Below, one piece after another: positions 8,738-17,713 of a DNA stretch of 64,000 nucleotides (positions within the stretch are counted from its first letter, which is position 1; each line of letters begins with the position of its first letter). The translations under genes and the position numbers were made by a program. The notes under the pieces are model-generated. The model was given only the letters and a program-made list of their open reading frames with translations. It searched no databases and was not told where the DNA came from. The stretch is from Pseudarthrobacter sp. ATCC 49987 (GTDB taxonomy: Bacteria; Actinomycetota; Actinomycetes; Actinomycetales; Micrococcaceae). The stretch is taken from contig NZ_JAABNS010000001.1 of the NCBI RefSeq assembly GCF_009928425.1, forward strand, positions 1,736,001-1,800,000. The letters are read 5' to 3'.

Positions 8738-9208
8738 ATGAACACAGAGACGACGCCTGCGCCAGAATTCGGACTGTCCATTGACCAGTGCTGGGTCCTG
8801 CTGGACACGGAGGTCGTGGGAAGAATCGCCCTGATTGTGGACGGGCATCCGGAGATCTTTCCGGTGAACTTCGCCCTGGAGCGCCGCTCGATCGTCTTCC
8901 GGACGGCCGGCGGCACCAAACTGTGGGCGGCGATGACGGCCAAACCCATTGCCTTCGAAATCGACGGCTACGACGCCCACGAACAGCAGGCCTGGAGTGT
9001 TGTTGCCCGCGGTGAGGCACAGTTGATTGAGCTTAAGGAAGAGAAGGACGCGGTCGACGCCCTTCTGCTTGAACCGTGGCAGCCCGGAGACAAGGACTAC
9101 TACGTGCGGCTCTCCCCCAAGGCCCTGACCGGCCGCCGGTTCAAGGTCAACAATCCGGACCTGTGGCGCACGCGGCTCTCCGATCCCCGCCGGGCTTCGT
9201 TCGAATAG
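8738..9208 (+). CDS. Pyridoxamine 5'-phosphate oxidase-family (FMN split-barrel) protein 1
   Basis: 156-residue small flavin-fold protein. Visible family elements are LDTEVVGRIALIVDGHPEIFPVNF, IVFRTAGGTKLWAA, and a C-terminal ITGRRF-like segment (LTGRRFKVNN). Its paralogue begins at 12609, with the same domain plan and the same C-terminal GRRFKV motif. Proteins of this family are recurrent members of the mycobacterial DosR regulon; the actual substrate or cofactor (FMN or F420) is unknown. TAACGT ends 8 bases before the ATG, so the message is probably leaderless. The DosR-like box at 8687 sits where a class II activator would bind. It converges on the universal stress protein gene. Confidence 0.88.
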   Translation: MNTETTPAPEFGLSIDQCWVLLDTEVVGRIALIVDGHPEIFPVNFALERRSIVFRTAGGTKLWAAMTAKPIAFEIDGYDAHEQQAWSVVARGEAQLIELKEEKDAVDALLLEPWQPGDKDYYVRLSPKALTGRRFKVNNPDLWRTRLSDPRRASFE

Positions 9209-9221
9209 AGACTCCCCGGCC

Positions 9222-9674
9222 CTACTTGGCCGCCTTGGTCTCCGGGGAATGGACCACCAGCACAGGGCAGTGGGCGTGGGCCACGAGGGCCGAGCTCACG
9301 GATCCAATCAGCATTCCGCCGAAGCCTCCGTGTCCGCGGCGTCCGACCACCACCATGTCGGCATCCCGGCTGGCCTCCATCAGCGTGTGCCGGGGGTGTC
9401 CCTGCACGAGGCGGGTTTCGACGTTGGCCGGGGTTTCCGCCCCGAAGGCCTTCTCGACCGTCTCGTTCAGGATTTCACCGGCGCGGACGTCGAAGTCGTC
9501 AATTCCCATCGCGACATAACCGTCGTAGACCGGAGGGACGTCCCAGCTGGCCAGCGCCACAAGTTTCGCGGCGAGCGGTACGGCGAGGCTCTGGGCCTGG
9601 CGCAGTGCCTCGACCGAGGCATCGGAACCGTCAACCCCTACCACAATCGTCCGGATGTCCCTGGCTTCGGTCAT
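9222..9674 (-). CDS. Universal stress protein (UspA family)
   Basis: 150-residue single Usp domain with the nucleotide-binding signature: IVVGVDGSDAS at the N-terminus and VVGRRGHGGFGGMLIGSVSSALVAHAHCPVLVV (G-2x-G-9x-G-S/T type) at the C-terminus, so an ATP-binding form is likely. The ATG at 9674 is preferred over the in-frame ATG at 9692 because AAGGGA lies 6 bases upstream. A TAGGCT -10 is at 9713-9708 and a DosR-like box is at 9756-9741. Convergent with PPOX gene 1. Usp proteins of this type are typically induced on oxygen limitation or stasis. Confidence 0.92.
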   Translation of the reverse strand: MTEARDIRTIVVGVDGSDASVEALRQAQSLAVPLAAKLVALASWDVPPVYDGYVAMGIDDFDVRAGEILNETVEKAFGAETPANVETRLVQGHPRHTLMEASRDADMVVVGRRGHGGFGGMLIGSVSSALVAHAHCPVLVVHSPETKAAK

Positions 9675-9996
9675 GGCAGATCCCTTCGTCATACAGCTGG
9701 CGCGTCCAGCCTACCGTGACGTGCCGGGAAGGGGTGGGGCAAGGGCCGAAAGTCATGGGAACAGGAGGCCGGCGGCGTCCCGGCAGGACCTAGGACCCTT
9801 GTCGCGGTTCCGGACACGGAGAAGAATTGCAGTCGTCGGGAACGGAAACGGCGTCCGGAGCGGACAATGGGAACAACGGCGGCACTCGAGTCAGCGACAC
9901 TGGCGGCCGCACGAACGACCCGCAGGCACGGTCTGCGGAGCAGGCTGGGTAGCAACGTACCACCCATGGCAGCGCAAGCCGCCGGACAGGAGAATC
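9675..9996. other. 322-base divergent intergenic region between usp and the response regulator
   Basis: Holds the usp promoter (TAGGCT at 9713-9708) and its DosR-like box at 9741-9756. A weaker similar word, AGGACCTAGGACCCTT, lies at 9785-9800 and contains two GGACC direct repeats. The remaining 200 bases before the regulator gene show no convincing gene; a frame open through the region lacks family similarity and is ignored. Confidence 0.6.
9741..9756 (-). promoter_or_regulatory. Candidate DevR/DosR-type box upstream of usp
   Basis: Reads ATGACTTTCGGCCCTT on the minus strand. Centre about 47 bp before the inferred usp transcription start. Confidence 0.5.
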
Positions 9997-10725
9997 ATGA
10001 TTGCCTGGGCAGATGCAGGTCTCACTGCAGCCGACGGGGCACCGGCCGTCATCCGCGTCTTTATCCTGGATGACCACGAACTCGTCAGGCGCGGCCTGCA
10101 GGAGCTCCTCGAGGGTGAGGGTTTCCTGGTGGTCGGAAGCTCGGCTTCCGCCGTCGAGGCGACCCGCCGCATACCCGCCCTTCATCCGGATGTCTGTGTC
10201 CTCGATGCGCGCCTCCCGGACGGGACCGGGATTGAGGTCTGCCGCGATGTCCGTTCGGTGGACCCGTCATTGAACTGCATTATCCTGACAAGTTTCGACG
10301 ACGAACAGGCCCTGCGCGGGGCTGTACTGGCGGGCGCGAGCGGCTATGTCCTCAAGGAGATCGGCGGCACTGACCTGATCGGGGCACTGCGCCGGGCGGC
10401 CGCGGGTGAGTCTCTCTTCGCAGAGGGCGTCGCCGCAGGCATCGTGGATAGCCTGGTCGAGGCCGACGACGTCGACCCCCGGACGTCCTCCCTCACACCC
10501 CAGGAGCGGCGTGTACTGGAACTGGTGGGCGGCGGCCTCACGAACCGACAGATCGCCGCGGAAATGTTCCTCGCGGAGAAGACCGTCAAGAACTACGTCT
10601 CCTCGCTGCTGGCCAAGCTGGGCTTCGAAAGGCGCACCCAGGCCGCTGTCTTCATCGCCGGGCCGGCCACACCGGTATCGCCCGGCAGCCACGCCGACGC
10701 CACGCGCCCGCACAGTGTCCACTAG
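9997..10725 (+). CDS. devR: DevR/DosR-like response regulator (NarL/FixJ family)
   Basis: 242-residue two-domain regulator. Receiver: acidic pair D25-D26, phospho-acceptor Asp70 in VLDARLPDGTGIEVC, Thr98 and Lys120. The C-terminal LuxR-type helix-turn-helix has LTNRQIAAEMFLAEKTVKNYVSSLLAKLG followed by ERRTQAAVF, almost word for word the DNA-recognition region of mycobacterial DosR as I recall it. The ATG at 9997 has AGGAGA 4-5 bases upstream; upstream in-frame sequence has no family similarity. The 20 residues before the receiver are extra compared with DosR. The gene ends tail to tail with the sensor kinase gene, unlike the mycobacterial dosR-dosS operon. It is the best candidate reader of the 16-bp boxes in this window. 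Confidence 0.9.
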   Translation: MIAWADAGLTAADGAPAVIRVFILDDHELVRRGLQELLEGEGFLVVGSSASAVEATRRIPALHPDVCVLDARLPDGTGIEVCRDVRSVDPSLNCIILTSFDDEQALRGAVLAGASGYVLKEIGGTDLIGALRRAAAGESLFAEGVAAGIVDSLVEADDVDPRTSSLTPQERRVLELVGGGLTNRQIAAEMFLAEKTVKNYVSSLLAKLGFERRTQAAVFIAGPATPVSPGSHADATRPHSVH

Positions 10726-10737
10726 CAGCTGAGTCCG

Positions 10738-12573
<1,836 letters not shown>

Positions 12574-12595
12574 CACCACCGCCGCTTGCGTGGCG

Positions 12596-12601
12596 TAGGC
12601 T
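12596..12601 (+). promoter_or_regulatory. -10 hexamer TAGGCT of leaderless PPOX gene 2
   Basis: TAGGCT, then 7 bases, then the ATG at 12609; no Shine-Dalgarno sequence. Confidence 0.55.
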
Positions 12602-12608
12602 CGCTGGC

Positions 12609-13097
12609 ATGAGTACTGATCCGAATCCGGGAAAACACCAGCAGGCACATGAAGTTGAGAACCTTGACCACCACGAATGTTGGCGCCTGTTACGCAGCGT
12701 CACCGTGGGCAGGCTCGCGGTCTGGGTAGACGACCATCCCGACATCTTCCCGATCAATTACAAGGTGGACCACGGTACCCTCGTGTTCCGCACGGCAGAC
12801 GGCACCAAGCTTCAGGCGGCCACCGGCGACACCGCCGTGGCGGTAGAAGCCGACGGCGTGGACGCCGACAGCGGCATTGCCTGGAGCGTCGTGATCAAGG
12901 GACAGGCCGCGCCGGTGCAGAACCAGCAGGAGGTGCTGGACACCGTGGGTCTTTTGTTGTTCCCGTGGCAGGCCGGCAAGAAGGAGCACTTCGTCAGGAT
13001 CACTCCGGAGACCGTGACCGGGCGCCGGTTCAAGGTGGTCCCGCCGCTGACCTGGTGGACTCCCCTGGATGACGCCACCCGCTCCGGACTCGAATAG
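12609..13097 (+). CDS. Pyridoxamine 5'-phosphate oxidase-family (FMN split-barrel) protein 2
   Basis: 162-residue paralogue of the protein encoded at 8738. Shared blocks include VGRLAVWVDDHPDIFPINYKV, LVFRTADGTKLQAA, an SVV-KG strand, LLLFPWQAGKKEHFVRI and a terminal VTGRRFKV. The N-terminal extension is His-rich (about residues 8-22). The ATG at 12609 is chosen because the conserved domain begins soon after and the TAGGCT hexamer 7 bases upstream predicts a leaderless message; the frame is open further upstream without similarity. It is divergent from the sensor kinase gene with a DosR-like box in between, so it is a likely regulon member. Catalytic activity is unknown. Confidence 0.88.
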   Translation: MSTDPNPGKHQQAHEVENLDHHECWRLLRSVTVGRLAVWVDDHPDIFPINYKVDHGTLVFRTADGTKLQAATGDTAVAVEADGVDADSGIAWSVVIKGQAAPVQNQQEVLDTVGLLLFPWQAGKKEHFVRITPETVTGRRFKVVPPLTWWTPLDDATRSGLE

Positions 13098-13104
13098 CCT
13101 GGCG

Positions 13105-13956
13105 TCAGGCCAGCCGGGTGATCTCCACGCTCACGCTGAGGGCCGAGCCGCCGCCGCCGGACAGGATTCCCTTGAGCGGAGGCACGTCGCGGTAGTCGCG
13201 GCCCCTTGCCACGGTCACGTGGAAGTCGCCGGCGGGCTTGTGGTTGGTGGGGTCCCAGCTGCGCCATTCGCCGTCCCACCATTCCAGCCAGGCGTGCGAC
13301 TGCCCGGCCACAGTCTCACCGAGTTCCGCCGTCGACCGCGGGTGCAGGTAGCCGGAGACGTACCGGGCGGGAATGCCCCGGCTGCGCAGGGCGCCGATGG
13401 CAAGGTGCGCCAGGTCCTGGCAGACGCCCTGGCGCTGGGTCCAGGCTTCCTCAGCGTTGGTGGTGACGCCGGTGGAGCCCTTCATGTAGGTCATCTCGCC
13501 GCGCATCCATTCAAAGACCGCCATGGCCGCCCCGTGCGGGTTGCGGCCCTCGACGACGCCGGGAATGATCCCGAGGACTTCGGCGCCCGGGCCGGTGAGC
13601 TGCGACTGCGGAATCCAGTCGCTGAACTTGTTCAGGGTCTCCGGAGCGGCCAGGACGTCCCAGCCGACGATGTCCGCCTCCGCCGGGATCCGTTCCACCC
13701 GGTGCACCTCGACGGTGGTGGTGGAGAGGACCTCAAGGTGCTCGTGCGGCATCTGCATGTCGAATGCCGTCACGCGGGTGCCCCAGTAGTCGCGGTAGCT
13801 GCTCAGGGCCGCCTGGGACGGCGAGACCTTCAGCGAGGACTCCAGCACCACCTGCTGCGGATCCGTCAGCGGCGTCATGCGGGCCTCGTTGTAGGACAGT
13901 GTGACGCGTTTGTTGTACTTGTACGCCGTCTTGTGGATGATGCTCAGCCGGGTCAT
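13105..13956 (-). CDS. Transglutaminase-like cysteine protease-fold protein
   Basis: 283 residues: an N-terminal bacterial transglutaminase-associated beta domain (RLSIIHKTAYKYNKRVTLSYNEARM) and a C-terminal transglutaminase core. The catalytic triad is visible as Cys in QGVCQDLAHLAI, His in GQSHAWLEWW and Asp in SWDPTNHK. No signal peptide, so cytoplasmic. It is the last gene of a three-gene operon with an alpha-E protein (ATGA overlap) and a circularly permuted ATP-grasp enzyme. This trio is widespread in bacteria and is thought to act together in peptide or amide-bond chemistry, but the product is not established. Confidence 0.92.
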   Translation of the reverse strand: MTRLSIIHKTAYKYNKRVTLSYNEARMTPLTDPQQVVLESSLKVSPSQAALSSYRDYWGTRVTAFDMQMPHEHLEVLSTTTVEVHRVERIPAEADIVGWDVLAAPETLNKFSDWIPQSQLTGPGAEVLGIIPGVVEGRNPHGAAMAVFEWMRGEMTYMKGSTGVTTNAEEAWTQRQGVCQDLAHLAIGALRSRGIPARYVSGYLHPRSTAELGETVAGQSHAWLEWWDGEWRSWDPTNHKPAGDFHVTVARGRDYRDVPPLKGILSGGGGSALSVSVEITRLA

Positions 13957-14879
13957 GAAACTTCTCCCACCCAGGCCAGTTCGTCTGCCTGATTGAAGTA
14001 CTTACGGGAAATGGCGTCCGAGGCCTGCGAGACGGCTTTCTGCACGCGCTCCATGTGCTCGGGAAGCTCGGACATAAGGTCGTCGGTACGGTGGAACTCC
14101 AGGAAGGTCCGGGCCTGCCCCACGATCCGGCGGGCGTCGTTGATGAAGCCGACGCGCTGGGCCGAGGGGTCCAGCTTGGCGAGGCACTCGTCGGCGTCCC
14201 GCAGCGCGTAGACGATGGACCGGGGGAACAGCCGGTCCAGAAGCAGGAACTCGGCCGCGTGCTGGTCGCCGAAGGCCGCGCGGCGGGTCCGCAGGAACGA
14301 TTCGTAGGCGCCGGCGCAGCGGAGCATGTTCACCCAGGACATGCCGGCGGAGAGCACGTCACGCGTGGAGAGCATCCGGGCGGTCATGTCGGCGCGTTCC
14401 AGCGAGCGGCCCAGGACCAGGAACTGCCAGCTCTCGTCGTGGCTGACGGTCGTGTCCGCGAGGCCGCTGACCATGGCCGTGCGTTCCAGCACCCAGTTGC
14501 AGAACCGGTAGGTGCCCACGACGTCCTTGCGGTGCTGGTTGAGCCCGTAGTACGTCGTGTTGAGGCTTTCCCAGAGTCCGGAAGACACCGTTTCCCGGGC
14601 CCGGCGGGCGTTCTCGCGGGCAGCACCGAGGGAGCCGGCAATGGACGTGGCACTCTGCTTGTCGTAGGCGAGGGCGTTGAGCAGTTCGGGCAGGCCGAAG
14701 TCCTCGCTCTGCGCCCGGGCGCCCATGACGGCGAGGAGCTCCTGAGCCACGCTGCGCTGTTCCTCCATCGGCAGGTGGTTCAGCCGCTCCAGGTGGACGT
14801 CGAGGATCCGGGCGGTTCCGTCAGCCCGTTCCACATAGCGGCCGATCCAAAACAGTGACTCGGCGATACGGCTAAGCAT
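13953..14879 (-). CDS. Alpha-E domain protein (DUF403)
   Basis: 308-residue all-helical protein starting with LSRIAESLFWIGRYVERADGTARILD, the hallmark of the alpha-E family. Its stop overlaps the start of the transglutaminase gene by 4 bases, and it follows the ATP-grasp gene after 75 bases. Function is unknown; because alpha-E proteins nearly always accompany ATP-grasp and transglutaminase partners, it is likely a structural or substrate-handling subunit of that enzyme set. The ATG at 14879 gives the canonical N-terminus. Confidence 0.9.
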   Translation of the reverse strand: MLSRIAESLFWIGRYVERADGTARILDVHLERLNHLPMEEQRSVAQELLAVMGARAQSEDFGLPELLNALAYDKQSATSIAGSLGAARENARRARETVSSGLWESLNTTYYGLNQHRKDVVGTYRFCNWVLERTAMVSGLADTTVSHDESWQFLVLGRSLERADMTARMLSTRDVLSAGMSWVNMLRCAGAYESFLRTRRAAFGDQHAAEFLLLDRLFPRSIVYALRDADECLAKLDPSAQRVGFINDARRIVGQARTFLEFHRTDDLMSELPEHMERVQKAVSQASDAISRKYFNQADELAWVGEVS

Positions 14880-14954
14880 TCGCGGTTACCTCCAGCGCAT
14901 CGAAAATCTGAAAAGGGCAGGTCAGCGGAAAAAGGGACGACATGGTGCCGCGTG

Positions 14955-16511
14955 TCATTGCTGCTGCTCCTTCTGGCTGTCGCGCCAGTTGCTCTCCACG
15001 GGCCAGACCGAGACCCGTTCGCGGACCGTGATGGCCGGGCGCGGCAGGGTCTCCACCGGCACCTCCGGCGAATCAGCCAGGACCCAGGTGTCCTTGGAAC
15101 CGCCGCCCTGGCTGGAGTTGACGATCAGGGAGCCTTCCTTGAGCGCCACGCGGGTCAGGCCGCCGGGCAGCACCCACACGTCGTCGCCGTCGTTGACGGC
15201 GAAGGGGCGCAGGTCCACGTGCCGCGGGCCGAACTTGTCGCCGCTGAGCGTGGGGACGGTGGACAGCTGCAGGACCGGCTGCGCGATCCAGCCGCGGGGG
15301 TCCGCGATGACGCGCTTGCGGAGGGCCTCGAGCTCGTCCTTGGAGGCATCCGGGCCGATCACGAGGCCCTTGCCGCCGGAACCGTCCACGGGTTTGACCA
15401 CGAGTTCGGCCAGGCGGTCCAGGACCTCCTCCCTGGCTTCCTTTTCCTCCAGCCGGAAGGTGTCCACGTTGGCGATCACGGGTTCCTCGTTGAGGTAAAA
15501 GCGGATCAGGTCCGGGACGTAGCTGTAGACCAGCTTGTCATCCGCGACGCCGTTGCCCACGGCGTTCGCGATGGTGACGCCGCCGGCGCGGGCCGCGTTG
15601 ACCAGGCCCGGGCAGCCGAGCATGGAGTCGGCGCGGAACTGCAGCGGATCGAGGAATTCGTCATCGATGCGCTTGTAGATCACGTCCACGCGCTGCTCGC
15701 CGGCGGTGGTACGCATGTAGACGCGGTTGCCGCGGCAGACGAGGTCGCGCCCTTCAACGAGTTCCACACCCATCAGGCCGGCAAGCAGGGTGTGCTCAAA
15801 GTAGGCGCTGTTGAACACACCGGGGGTCAGGACCACCACGGTGGGGTCGTCGACGCCGGACGGTGCCGTCTTGCGCAGCGCGGACAGCAGCCGGCGGGGG
15901 TACTCCTCGACCGGGCGGATGAGCTGCTGGCCAAAGGCCTCCGGCAGCCCCTTGGCCATGGCGCGGCGGTTTTCCAGGACGTAGCTGACGCCGGAGGGGA
16001 CGCGGACGTTGTCCTCAAGGACACGGAACGTCCCTGCGGCGTCGCGGACGACGTCAATGCCGGAAATATGGACGCGGACGCCGCCGGCCGGCTCGAAGCC
16101 GTGCACCTGGCGGTGGAAGTGGGCGCTGGTTGTGACGAGCTGGCGCGGGATGACGCCGTCGGCCACGACGGTCATCTTGTCGTAGACGTCATTGAGGAAT
16201 GCCTCAAGGGCGCGGACGCGCTGCGCCACGCCCTTCTCCAGTACTGTCCACTCATCGGCGGGGATGACCCGGGGCACGATGTCGAGCGGGAAGGGCCGCT
16301 CCTCGCCGGCGAAGTCGAACGTGACACCGCGGTCCAGGAAAGTCCGGGCCATGGAATCGGCGCGCGCCGTGACATCGGCAAGCGAGAGTTCACGCAGGGC
16401 CCCGGCGACCTGTCCGTACGACTTCCGGGCCTGTTGCCCGGGGGTAAACATCTCGTCGTAGGCGCCGGTGCGTTCGGCGGCCACGGAGTAATCCTGGAAT
16501 AGGTCAGACAT
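14955..16511 (-). CDS. Circularly permuted ATP-grasp type 2 protein
   Basis: 518-residue putative carboxylate-amine ligase. Family landmarks include FDFAGEERPFPLDIVPRVI, VLEDNVRVPSGVSYVLENR, VVVLTPGVFNSAYFEH, VIYKRIDDEFLDP, VANAVGNGVADDK-like IANAVGNGVADDK, and LVVKPVDGSGGKGLVIGP, which holds the ATP-binding lysine and glycine loop. C-terminal LPGGLTRVALKEGSLIVNSSQGGGSKDTWVL is typical. The ATG at 16511 begins the conserved MSDLFQDY segment; the frame is open upstream but without similarity. First gene of the operon with alpha-E and transglutaminase. It probably forms an amide bond at the cost of ATP on an unknown substrate. Confidence 0.92.
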   Translation of the reverse strand: MSDLFQDYSVAAERTGAYDEMFTPGQQARKSYGQVAGALRELSLADVTARADSMARTFLDRGVTFDFAGEERPFPLDIVPRVIPADEWTVLEKGVAQRVRALEAFLNDVYDKMTVVADGVIPRQLVTTSAHFHRQVHGFEPAGGVRVHISGIDVVRDAAGTFRVLEDNVRVPSGVSYVLENRRAMAKGLPEAFGQQLIRPVEEYPRRLLSALRKTAPSGVDDPTVVVLTPGVFNSAYFEHTLLAGLMGVELVEGRDLVCRGNRVYMRTTAGEQRVDVIYKRIDDEFLDPLQFRADSMLGCPGLVNAARAGGVTIANAVGNGVADDKLVYSYVPDLIRFYLNEEPVIANVDTFRLEEKEAREEVLDRLAELVVKPVDGSGGKGLVIGPDASKDELEALRKRVIADPRGWIAQPVLQLSTVPTLSGDKFGPRHVDLRPFAVNDGDDVWVLPGGLTRVALKEGSLIVNSSQGGGSKDTWVLADSPEVPVETLPRPAITVRERVSVWPVESNWRDSQKEQQQ

Positions 16512-16677
16512 GGTGACTAGACAATCACCTTTTTGTTGCGAAATCATTTCGGCGCCCGCCGGGGCGCGGCGCCCGAGGGCGGGAGCGGGCCGTCTGCGTG
16601 CCTGCAGCCGGGGCGGCGCCGGTGAGGTCCGCCGTGGCGGTGACGGCATTTCCGGGCCCTTACGGCAAGGTGGACAG

Positions 16678-17709
16678 GTGCCTCCGTTTACTCGCAAACC
16701 GCTGCCCGGCGCCGGGTCGGTGCCCGGGCTGCTGCCGGGCCTGCTGGCCGCGGCAGCCGCCGTCGCGCTTGCCCTCGCCGTCCATACCCTGGTTCCCGTA
16801 CTCCCGGCCATGACACTGGCCGTGGCGTTCGGGCTCCTGGCTGCGAACTTCCCGGGGCTGGCCGGCTGGACCGCGGGAACCGGCCGGCCGGGGCTCGATT
16901 TTGCCGGCCGGCACCTGATGCGCGCCGGGATTGTCATCCTGGGCCTGAAGGTCAGCCTCGTGGATGTGCTCGGGCTCGGCTGGGCCGCGCTGCTGCTGAT
17001 CACGGGCGTCGTCCTGGCCGCCTTCGCCGGAACCTACGCCATCAGCAGGCTCTTCCGGCTGCCGCCGCAGGTATCGCTGCTCATTGCCACCGGGTTTGCC
17101 ATTTGCGGGGCCTCGGCCATCGGGGCGATGGCGGCGGTGCGCCGGATCCGGCAGCACGACACCGTGCTCCCGGTGGCCCTCGTGACACTCTGCGGCACCC
17201 TCGCCATCGGCGTGCTGCCGCTGCTCATTCAGCCGCTGGCCCTCAGCCCGGAAGTCTTTGGCGCCTGGACCGGCGCCTCGGTGCACGACGTGGGACAGGT
17301 GGTGGCCACGGCGCAGACCGCCGGGGCGGCGGCGCTGGCCGTCGCCGTCGTCGTAAAACTCACCCGGGTGATCCTGCTGGCGCCCATGGTCGCCGTCGCG
17401 GGGCTGCACCACCGCAGCAGCGCCGGCGCCGGCGCCGGGCTGAAGCGGCCACCCATCGTCCCGCTCTTCGTGCTCGGGTTCGTCGGGATGGCGGCCCTGC
17501 GCACCACGGGCTGGCTCTCCCCCGCCGTCCTCGACGCCGCCGCGGTGCTGCAGGACATCGTGCTGGGGATGGCGCTGTTCGGCCTCGGGTCGGCGGTGCG
17601 GGTGGGCCAGATGCTGCACACCGGAGCGCGGGCCTTGCTGGCGGCGCTGGCGTCCTGGCTGCTGATTGCCGCGCTGGGGCTGGGGGCCGCGTTCCTCATG
17701 ATTAGATAG
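16678..17709 (+). CDS. YeiH/UPF0324-family membrane protein (putative sulfate exporter)
   Basis: 343-residue integral membrane protein with about ten hydrophobic segments. The family core ATGFAICGASAIGAMAAV (about residue 140), TGASVHDVGQVVATA and the C-terminal LFGLGSAVRVGQ are present. Homologues are annotated as putative sulfate exporters, but transport has rarely been shown. The GTG at 16678 has AAGGTGG just upstream and precedes the first hydrophobic stretch; upstream in-frame codons lie over the divergent ATP-grasp promoter. Its stop is 4 bases before the pepN GTG, so the two are probably co-transcribed, though no functional link is obvious. Confidence 0.88.
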   Translation: MPPFTRKPLPGAGSVPGLLPGLLAAAAAVALALAVHTLVPVLPAMTLAVAFGLLAANFPGLAGWTAGTGRPGLDFAGRHLMRAGIVILGLKVSLVDVLGLGWAALLLITGVVLAAFAGTYAISRLFRLPPQVSLLIATGFAICGASAIGAMAAVRRIRQHDTVLPVALVTLCGTLAIGVLPLLIQPLALSPEVFGAWTGASVHDVGQVVATAQTAGAAALAVAVVVKLTRVILLAPMVAVAGLHHRSSAGAGAGLKRPPIVPLFVLGFVGMAALRTTGWLSPAVLDAAAVLQDIVLGMALFGLGSAVRVGQMLHTGARALLAALASWLLIAALGLGAAFLMIR

Positions 17710-17713
17710 CGGG

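Noticed and set aside
14952..16502. 516-codon plus-strand frame opposite the ATP-grasp gene
   Set aside because: Shadow frame; no motif, and the opposite strand encodes a well-conserved protein.
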